A stretch of 64,000 bases of DNA from Grammothele lineata (Eukaryota > Basidiomycota > Agaricomycetes > Polyporales > Polyporaceae), in NCBI GenBank assembly GCA_002150815.3, contig NDFF03000387.1:62001-126000 (forward strand). Direction: 5' to 3'. The position numbers and the translations under genes were made by a program. A model generated the notes under the pieces. It did no database searches, was not told the origin of the DNA, and worked only from the letters and a program-made list of their open reading frames with translations. Below, piece after piece: positions 55,419 to 64,000 of this stretch (position 1 is its first letter; the number at the start of each line of letters is the position of its first letter).

Positions 55419-58400
55419 GCGTCGCCGTCGTGAGCTCAGCTCTTCTCTCCCCCATCCATCTTCTGTTCCCGCCGGACAAGCCATGGTTCCGACAACAACC
55501 GCGGTCCGCCGCGCGCTGCGAAGTGCGCGTTCATGCGCACATTGTGATGCATATATGCGCGCGGCGCTGTCTCGCGCTTCGTGGCCTGTCCTACGGCGGT
55601 GGCGTTGACTCGCCCGCGCCGCGAACTCGATGCTCGCGGTGCACGCGCTTTGAACTGTGGTATTTATCCACCCAAACTCTGCTTTGCCTTTGCCTCTGCT
55701 GGCGCGTGTGTGTACCCTTACCCTTACCTATACTGTCTTTTCTCCTATAATGCCCTCCCTGCTCTCCGCTCCGCGCGCTGTCGTTGCCCGTGCGCGTCTT
55801 TCTCGTCATGTACAGCACTGTTCTAATCCCTCTTTGTACATCATCATCATCACCATTGTCATCGTCGTCGCCGTCATCATCATCATCATCTCACATCCCA
55901 CATCTCGTCTCGTCTCTCCCTATAGCCACTCACCCACCCGCTGTTTGTCTGTCTGTCTGTCTGGGGTCCACTGTTCGCCCCGGCCACGCTCGCTTCACTT
56001 CCATAGCATCCGCATCCACATCTGCGTCCGCCCGGTCTATCACTAGTACTGCTACTGCTGTGCGCACATCCATCCGTCCATCATCATCATTATCATCATA
56101 TCCAACGCCATTGCTATTGACACTGTCGCTGCCATTGCCATTGTCGTTCTGCGTCTTTGTAGATGCGTGACCGCTCCCCATCGCTCATTGCTTTTAATCG
56201 CCCCTACCCGCCCGTCTCTGTCCTTCGTGTGCCCGTGTCGCAGCGCAGCATCCGAGTGTACCATCAGTCTCTGCCTTCTTTTTCCTGCGCCTTTGTTTCC
56301 TTTGCTTTTTCACCAGATATCAGCGAGGTCGGCGGTCCGTCCCATCTCGCTGTGGCATTCACGCATCTCATCCTCCCCTCGTCTCCCTTCAGCTCTCTCT
56401 CATTGCACATTGCATATTGCACAGCCCCTCGTCCGCGCTCGCGCTCGCACACGGATCCCCCTCGGCCGATCGATCGAGCTCGTCCTGTTCTGTCTGTCTT
56501 TACACGTACTTGTACAACATATATACTGCTTGTGAAGATCTGGATGTGTATGTAATGTACACATCGTACTTTGGCTCCAACGCCGCGTTGTTTGTGCTCG
56601 ATTCGATTTGTCGCTGTGCCCGTGTACTACGTGTGTGCGCGCGTGTGTTTGGCTTGTACGAGCTCGTATGGAATGCGTTGCGCTGCATCCCGACTCCCAA
56701 GTAAGCGTTGCATATAAGTAATTGTAACCCGCTCGCGCCACACCCCGTACGTTCACATTGACATCATTCGCACATCACCGGGCTTTGCGTGGACTCGCGA
56801 GGAGCGCCCGCGGGCACCTCGGTCCTCGGGATCTTCGAAGTTGAATTCGCCGCGCGTCCTGTGCAGTGTGCGGGTGCCGCCATGCGGGGATCTGAGACAG
56901 AACCCCTACTCTTTCGTTGTCGGGATTCAGGAGGTTTCAGGTGTGTAAGTTGGAGGGGCGGGTTGCTATGGTAGCGTAGCACCATAAGTCCATGACCCGA
57001 CTGGGACTGGGATGGCAGTGTACATGCGAGTGTGGGGTTTAAGCTGTGGCCTGCGGGGGGTTCTTGAGACTTGCCAGTGAATTCGAAGCTTGCTTGTGAG
57101 ATGTAGGGTACGGAGGGGTGCTTTTGTTCCGGGAGGGGTGCGTAAGTTGGCCACTCGGACGTTGAGCTGGGCTTCTTCGAGGGGTGGTCGCGACGGTTGG
57201 GTTCTGTTTCAGGTTTGGGTTCTCTCTCGAGAAGGAGAAGGTGGGGCGCCGGCGGGGTGGAGGTGGAGGTGGAAATGGAGGTAGACCGGGCGACGCTCGC
57301 TCGCGCCGCGGTCTGTTCGAACTTCGAACTCGATATTGGAATTTGGAAGCGGCAATTCGAGTTCGATGTGCTTGCGCAATGCGCGCCGCGGCGGTCTCAG
57401 ATCTCAGTCCATTGCAGGTCAAAAAAGTAAGTAGGTACGTACGTAACACTTTAGTCTTTGAGGGATTCCAGGTCTCACAATGTACGTACGTCGTACAACA
57501 TGAGACGCTCCCTCGAATCTCAAGTGCTCGCCACTGCCACTGCCACTCGCGAGGCGCAGCTACGTCATTTAATTATGGTGATCTCGGTGACCGCGCCGCG
57601 AGGCGGGCCGCCCCGGGGTCACGAACTTGGTAGAACCGCGCGCGAACACTTCGCCAGGATTCAAGCTGACCCAAGTAGACCGGCGTGCCCGGCGCCCGCG
57701 ATTCAGGTCCACGATGCCTGGAGTCCGGAGGGCGTACGCGCTGAGAAGCGCGTCTTCGTGTAGATACTGAGTAAGTAAGCTCATCGGAGTCTGAGCTGTG
57801 TGGCCCAGCCCGGATCCGGATTCCAGATTCTTGATTCCAAAGTTCAAACGCCCAAACGCCGGTCCTGGTCCCGCTGCTGATCGGATCGACGCGCGGTGCG
57901 CGACTCGCTCCTGCGTGCGCGGTACGCGCCCCGCTGCGAGCAGTGAGGGGATCTTCTTCCGAGTCTTCGCGCACAGGTCGAGACTCGGGCTCTGCGCTGG
58001 ACGTTCGAAATTATCAAAGTTCAAGGTTCACTGGCGGTGGCTGACACACTTCTGGGGGAACGCGGGCGCTGGGAGTGAACTGTCGTACGGGCTGGGGCTG
58101 GGGTCTAGGTCTGGGCTTCCTGCGCGATACTGCTGCTGCGCCCGACCTTGCGCCATAGCTAGAGCGTGGCGGCGCGAGCCTCGAGCGAGCTCGGAGGACA
58201 GAGACCGGCGCGGCGTTCGAACAAGATCCGAGCTCTAGGGCCAGTGCCAATGTTTTTCTGTCCAGCCACATACCACGAGGACGTCGATCGCAGCAGACGT
58301 TGTGGCGCGGAACGATATCTGGTGGTCTCGACTACCGGCGCCGCCGGATACTTGCTTCCCGGTGCTGTGCACTTGAGGATTTTTCGGAGCGGGCGTGTTT

Positions 58401-58717
58401 GGCAGTCGAGGCCGACAAACTATGGTTCGGGGTGTATGGGTTTGGAGGCATTTTGTGGATACGTGCGGAATACCGATGTCTGTTCAGGTTGAGGCTGGGA
58501 CCACAAGAAGTTGATGAGTTGCGCATCCCGCTTGGCAACCGTTGGAGCACTAAGCCCCCATCCGACGGAGGGCGATTTCGTCTCTCCGACTTACGACGTT
58601 CGACAACGGTGTCAGATTAAGGAAGGTGTGAAGAAGCATATGCGAGCCAGCTCGTAACAGGGAAGCCGCTACGCGCCCAGCGCGAGGAGACTACCGTGAG
58701 GAAAGGTCGGAGATTCG
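55419..58717. other. 3.3-kb intergenic region with microsatellites
   Basis: No gene is supported. The first 1.3 kb is T/C-rich with CAT/ATC microsatellites (about 55838-55893 and 56080-56100) and a TCTG run near 55945-55965, fitting a long 3' UTR of the preceding gene. The part 56760-58660 is GC-richer. It contains repeated TACGTACG motifs near 57433-57443 and 57481-57493 and two GTAAGT sites, but no joinable exons. Confidence 0.5.
55838..55893 (+). repeat. CAT/ATC trinucleotide microsatellite
   Basis: Imperfect CATCATCATCACCATTGTCATCG-type run. Shorter related runs follow at 56080-56100. Confidence 0.8.
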
Positions 58718-60842
58718 TTAGCCATTGCGCCAGTTCGTGTTCCGTACAAGCTCCTCCGCGCGCGCCGAGCGGGGCGTGACGACGTAGTCGTACATCTCCA
58801 AGTGCCTATAGCCGAACAGTCCACGCAGTGAGTATTCAAGGGTGGTAAGAACAAATGCGGGGCAACACTAGTACTCACGACACGATCGCGGGTGACTCCA
58901 TCTTATGCTGAAGCTTCTTGGGCACTCCGAGCTCGTCGACGGGTGGTCGGATGTCGAAAGAGTGGAGAACGGAGGCTGCGAGTATGAAGAGTGAAGCTTC
59001 GGCAAACCAGCGTCCGGGGCATACCCTGTGTTCATTGAGAGAACAAGCAGGCAGAAGTCAGCAGGAAACGTTTCGCGATCATATAAAGGACGCACCTTCG
59101 GCCGTAACCAAACACGATACTAGCAGGGTCTGCATCCCGTACGTCCAGCTGGCCATTTGCGTCAAGGAACCGTTCAGGCCGGAAGTCATCGGGATCCGGG
59201 TAGACGGCGGGGTCACGCCCGAAAGCCCTGCAGAAACACATGTTGAGCGTCCAATCCCTGGAGACAAGATGACAGGTACCAGAGGTTCGCAGAGACGATA
59301 GTGCCAGCGGGGATGAGGTAGCCCTCGTAGATATCATCGGCGACGGTGCGGTGTGGGAGGCCGTTGGTCGTGACAACGTGCCAGCGGAGGACCTCCTTGA
59401 TGAGCGCGGCGAGGTACGGTAGGGCGTTACGGTCTGAGTAGTCTGGGAGGCGGTCGGGTCCGACGATGCGGTCGAGCTCGGCTTGCGCCTTCTTCTGGAC
59501 ATCAGGGAACATGGCCATGGCGAGGAAGAAGGCTTGGATGGACACGTGAGTCTGTAGTGGTGAGGCCCTGGATGAGTAGCTGTCTGTGGTAAGTGAGATA
59601 TATGCTTACCGTGTCGACTCCGGCTGTGAATAGAGAATAGACGGTGAGTGGAAGTGAATGAATCGAAAGAGAACGAGCGATAGTACCTCCGTACGTCGCA
59701 GCGCTTAGGTGCTGGATGAATATAACCATATCACGCTCTCCACCAGTCTCCAGCTCCTTCTCACTGACGTTTGCCAGCACCCGAGAGACGAGCGAATCGC
59801 GGCCGACACCCGAATGCTGTCGAAGAGATCGCCTTGTTAGGATCGTGCATATCGCATTCAGCTCGAACTCACCAATGCGTCCAGAGACGCCTTGTACAGC
59901 TGTTCGTGGCAGTCCTCCATAAACGCATGCGCGTCTGCCGCGTACTTCTTGAAACCCGCGCCGGGGAACCATCCTGGCAGGTACTGCATCCACGGGAAGG
60001 ACTCGACGAGGAAACGGCCGGGGACGGAGATGTTCTCGCCAACCTTGTTAATCGCTTCGGCCATGTCGAAGTACTTGTCATCCCGCTCGGTGAGGTCGAG
60101 ACCGTAGGTGACGCGCATGAGCACCGACGCGAAATAGCTGTGGCACGTGTTAGCTCGGATTTGTCCCTCGTTCGCATACTAGACTTGAGAGAAAGAGCAC
60201 TCACAACTTCACGTGCGACGCGAGGTGCTGCGGGGACTCGAGCATCTCCGATAGGAGCCGCCGAGCGTAGCCCAGCTGGATCGAGTTGTAGCTCGTGGTC
60301 GCCTCCGCATTGAAAGACTGGTGGAAGACACGTCTGTGGAGACGCCACTGTGGCCCGTAGTTCTTCAGAGGAACGTACGAGTCCTGTCCAACCCTGCACA
60401 GAATAGAGTGTCGGCCGGTGGGGTGCATGCGTGTCTAAGAGATACTCACAGTGAGCACATGATGGACGACGGGCGGTCGGAGTAGTTGCCCGAACGCTTG
60501 TCCAACAGTTCGCGTGCCACTTTGTGAGACCCAATGATTAGGAGATGCTGGCCCATCGCGTTCAAATACACGAGATCCCCTGTAATTCGCATTGAGACTG
60601 CAGCTCAACGGCGCGGAAATGGGCCGAAGATGAGTTGACGCACCGTATTTCTGCGACATCTCCATATACTCGTGCCCGAGCGAGCGACGGGGCACGTCAA
60701 GAGCATTTCCAATGAAAGGAAGACCTGGGGGACCCGGAGGAAGCTGGAGACGCCTTCGGCGTGTCTGTATCTCTTTCAAAGCAACGGCGACGAAGATAGC
60801 AGCCAGGACCCACGTCCAAGAGATTGGGATGTTGGAGAGCAT
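58718..60842 (-). CDS. Cytochrome P450 monooxygenase
   Basis: A microsomal, heme-thiolate P450 of the kind expanded in wood-decay basidiomycetes. Ten predicted exons, minus strand: 60842-60644, 60579-60450, 60393-60205, 60137-59873, 59816-59687, 59623-59610, 59551-59280, 59227-59096, 59025-58879, 58805-58718; 521 residues, normal length. An N-terminal membrane anchor (WVLAAIFVAVAL) precedes the LPPGPPGLPFIG hinge. WRLHRRVFHQSF is the C helix. The I-helix motif AGVDTT (residues 305-310) is split over three exons, one of only 14 nt. E362 and R365 form the ExxR, FRPERF is the PERF motif, and FGYGRRVCPG gives the heme ligand Cys446. The whole core is intact, so it should be functional. The substrate is unknown. 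It is divergent to a Zn2Cys6 regulator 1.5 kb away. Confidence 0.95.
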
Positions 60843-62354
60843 TGCGAGGTGGTTGAGTTTGAAGTCAGGGAAATGGGTGATGTCGGATGGTCACTGAGCG
60901 TTGTGGTTTAAGAATGCGAGCCGGCCGACCACGGAGCCTCGAGGTACCATCTCCATCCGACGAGAAGGTTGAGAAAGCGACCGGCTATCCGTGAGTCACG
61001 GAGTACAAGGCGAAGCCGAGCGGAAACCGTCAATGCTGCCGACGGCTGCTGTCAGTATAGCGGTCCCGAAGAGATTTTGTGAGTCAAACTCACAAAGCGG
61101 GCCGGGCTCGGACCTTCGAAGTTGTGTGAAACTATTCCGGCGCGGAACCTCGGAACCTTTGACGTGGGATTGATCACGTATCAGAATCTTTCAATACGGT
61201 CATGTGAGTCCGTTCGATTTGCGTGCCAGGTCTAAATGCGTGTGAGTAACACGCTCATGCTCTAGTGAAGGTGAAAACGTTACAACGGTATATCTCCGGG
61301 TTCCATATACATGGAGAACTGGGATACTTATGTCCATGAGGCCTCATGGCTGATGCCGCAGAAGGCGTTGCAGGGAAATACTCCGAAGCGATGTTGGACT
61401 GAAGACGCTAGTATCGGGACGGTAGCCTGTAGGGCGTCCGGCGGTTTGAACGTTCACTGGCGCAAATGTTTGTCACCGTTGAGGATAGAGTCATGATTGA
61501 GAGATGAACTCCGAGGGTTCGCGGAAGCTAGGGTGCCCTCCCTGGGCACGCTTGAGTCGTGTCACGTTCATGCCGAAACTCACGGACTCTGGCGGACGTT
61601 AATGCCATTGAGTTTATGCAGGCGGGTCCGGCCCAACTGTAAGTTGGAGCAAAATGAGAGAGGAGTAGAGGTGGCTGTACGTACGGCTACGCACGGTGCG
61701 CGGTGTTCATACGAGTGCGCTAGGCGGTGCCGGTAAATTGCGCAAACATCGGAGATCCGGATGGTGCCGAGCATTCCGCTGGAAGTCCAAACCCTCGACA
61801 TAGGCAGTTGTTTCTTACGGTTATAACACGACCAATTATACGGCTCTGTTATGACGGAGGTTTGAAAGGTCGGACTTGCTGTTTTCGCTAGGAGGATCGA
61901 GCGAGAAGTTGGAGGCTACGCAAGAGTTTTGATTTAAGCGCTCGTTCGGTCACCCCGGCAAGCGGCGCTCAAAAACTTCTCGCGTGACAGCCACGTGGAT
62001 GGCTCAATGTCGCCAACTTCTTCAGGTTGACTCGGAACGGTCGTTCAACGTTAACGTTCAACGTTCGAGTTTGTGCTCTGTCTTCTACAACTCCTCAACT
62101 TTCTCCCAGGCACTATGCTTGTCCGTAGTCGAGGACGTAGTCGGACAACATCCGACCTGCTGCTGTGTCTTGGCGGAGACAGCCTCGGGTCCTGTGTCAC
62201 TGCGATGCGCTGAGACCGCCGCCGCCGCCGGGCGGATGACGCCCACGCTCGGTCCGAGACTTCTCTGTCAACATTCAAGCTTTATTTGAAACCTACGCTC
62301 TGCGACGTCTTATTTAAGGCGGGAGACCTTGGAAAACGTTCCGTGGTTTCACCA
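60843..62354. promoter_or_regulatory. Divergent region between P450 and Zn2Cys6 regulator
   Basis: About 1.5 kb separates the two divergent starts. CGG-type triplets, as bound by Zn2Cys6 proteins, occur several times, but CGG is common in GC-rich DNA. Repeated CGTTCAACGTT elements lie at 62042-62066. No gene is supported. Confidence 0.45.
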
Positions 62355-64000
62355 ATGTCCGGTTCAGAGGAAATACTCGCGCAAGTTTCTCAAGGGGGCT
62401 CGCAAGGACCTCTACTGGCTGGGGTGCAAAAGAGACGCAAACTTGAACGCGCATGCGATTATTGTAGGCGAAAAAAGAGTCAGTCATCGTACCTATCTTG
62501 TCGGCTTGTTTACGATACTAATGTCATAAACTTCCGTCGTAGTCAAGTGCGATGGTTCTCAACAACCAGACAACCGGTGCTCGCGATGCATTCGCCGACG
62601 CGTAGAGTGCATGTATGTGGAGACTCTTCACGTACGTCTCCATAATCCAAGGATGCTGGTCCATGTGCTGATTTCAGCTCAGCAAGGCTTCTATCCAGCC
62701 AGGTTAGCTTCTTCTTTTGCGTCTTTCTTCTTACTCATGAGTCATTAATAGTTACGTCGAGAATGTCGAGAAACGTATGCACAATATGAAACAATTGCTC
62801 AAGAAGGTTCTATTCTCAACTATACTTGTTCCTCCGCACAATTTAACGCTTTCTATAGCTTAATCCAGACCTTGATGTCGAAAAGGCGCTTGGTGACATG
62901 CTCGAGCTAAAGTCTCTACAGCCCCGGTCTGTAGCTCGCGGCTTCTCAGAATCGAAATATGTCCCAGGGGGCTCTGTGCGGCATCCAAGAGACTTTCTGG
63001 CGCTATCACCGCCAGCTCCACAGGCTGCGCCGGATCCCTCGCCCGGTGATGACGAAGGCGAGAAACAGGGAATGACCCTGGTCCATGACGGTGTCCATAA
63101 CATGTCTATCCTCGGCGTCGGACCAAGACAATACCACGGAAAATCCAGTGGAATGGCATTATTCCGCGACGCTGTCGACGCCAGACATGGCGACTCATCA
63201 TCACATCCCCACGAACATGGATTCATTCACAGTGGTGCGCAATCCGACACGGCGCCGCCCGTAAGTCTTGCCTTGTATTTTGAGTGATATGCTTTCGTGT
63301 CTCAAGCTCACGCCACTTGACTAGTGGTTTGCGCCCCTCCTGAATGACACCCTTCCTGTCTTCGCGGACTGCTTCCCCCCTCAAGATCTCCTTGAAGCAC
63401 TCGTCAATGCATACTTCCGCGAAATCCACATCTTCGCTCCTCTTCTACACGAACCAACGTTCCGCGCGGGCCTCCGTTCTGGTCTTCACCGTGCACACGG
63501 CGCGTTCGGCGCAACTGTGCTGCTCGTATGCGCGCTTGGTGCGCTGCACGTGCGCGACCCACGTACGCTCCTCTCTGGGGAAAGTGTTGGTGCCGGGAAC
63601 CCGCAGTCAGCGGGATGGAAGTGGTTCGCGTGTGTCGAGCGTGCACGCAAGTCACTTCTCGCCCCGCCTACGGTGTACGACTTGCAAATCTGTGTTGTGA
63701 GTCTCCCCCCATAATCTTGTTGCTCAACGCGCTCAACTCTACCTGCCGACGACATGTGGTGCGCTGCTGACGCTGTGGCGGCCCGTGCAACAGCTTATGA
63801 CCGAGTATATGATACGTACGAGTGTCGCGCTGAAGGCCTGGGCACCCCTCAACGTAGGTATCAGTATGGGCCTCGAGATGGGCGCACACAGGAGGAAGAC
63901 TTATGACACTCTGCCACCTGTGGAGGCGGAGATGATGAAGCGCGCGTTTTGGTGCCACATAAGTTCAGATTTCTTCATTCGGAACCTTCGCTGATGAGCC
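62355..64000 (+). CDS. Zn2Cys6 fungal-specific transcription factor, cut at window end
   Basis: A binuclear zinc-cluster regulator that typically binds CGG-containing sites. Predicted exons are 62355-62478, 62543-62631, 62683-62702, 62752-62806, 62859-63260, 63325-63696 and 63794-63951; the last intron starts at 63952 and leaves the window. The zinc cluster is residues 34-64: C34, C37, C44, C54, C57, C64, i.e. C-x2-C-x6-C-x9-C-x2-C-x6-C, with RRKKIKCDGS between. A 20-nt exon encodes the linker, followed by a coiled-coil-like segment YVENVEKRMHNMKQLLKK. From about residue 235 the fungal-specific domain (Xyl/Ppr1-type) starts: LVNAYFREIHIFAPLLHEPT, WFACVERARKSLLAPPTVYDLQ and MGLEMGAHRRKTYD, up to AEMMKRAFW. 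The remaining C-terminus is outside the window. Confidence 0.92.

Noticed and set aside
1..64000. CRISPR arrays, bacterial operons, rRNA genes or intact transposons
   Set aside because: No regularly spaced repeats, rRNA motifs, transposase or reverse-transcriptase motifs were seen, and the gene structure is clearly eukaryotic.

Overview
This window looks like nuclear DNA of an Agaricomycete (Basidiomycota), possibly a polypore-type fungus. It is GC-rich. Genes are cut by many 48-115 nt GT-AG introns with CTNAC-like branch points. The gene mix fits this group: variant MYND fingers, F-box and BTB proteins, a type-B carboxylesterase, a multi-exon P450 and a Zn2Cys6 regulator. The species was not determined. 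For most genes I rebuilt exon-intron structure by hand from splice motifs, reading-frame phase and family knowledge. The exon lists are predictions, but every join keeps frame.

Layout. 0-7.1 kb (+): a very long acidic, Pro/Ser-rich, disordered coding locus, as two adjacent genes or one 2,211-residue gene. 7.7-10.8 kb: divergent RIB3 (-, riboflavin synthesis) and a Pic2-type mitochondrial phosphate carrier (+). 12.1-19.0 kb: three MYND-finger paralogues (two tandem on +, one on -) plus a decayed exon of another copy. 19.3-21.8 kb: an F-box protein (-) and, head to head with it, an orphan C-terminal fragment of a sesquiterpene synthase (+).

22.7-43.2 kb is a run of minus-strand genes: the 12-exon Dsc1/Tul1 RING ligase, a secreted Egh16-like protein, the 13-exon SEACAT subunit Rtc1/WDR24, a 3-ketoacyl-CoA thiolase, a BTB protein, a basidiomycete-type unknown, an intron-containing tRNA-Pro(CGG), and a 10-exon secreted carboxylesterase/lipase with its full Ser-Glu-His triad.

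43.2-54.2 kb has no gene I can support. It carries clustered GTAAGT hexamers, palindromes and short tandem repeats. 54.2-55.4 kb (+) is a Ser/Arg-rich unknown with a microsatellite-rich downstream region. The right edge holds a 10-exon cytochrome P450 (-) facing away from a Zn2Cys6 transcription factor (+) cut by the window end.

How the genes relate: most are unrelated housekeeping neighbours. Three local themes stand out: birth and death of the MYND family, loss of a terpene synthase beside an F-box gene, and a divergent P450/regulator pair that could be the edge of a metabolic locus. I found no clearly new multi-gene system. The most unusual items are the MYND array with its shared upstream block, the gene-free 11 kb block, and the terpene synthase remnant.
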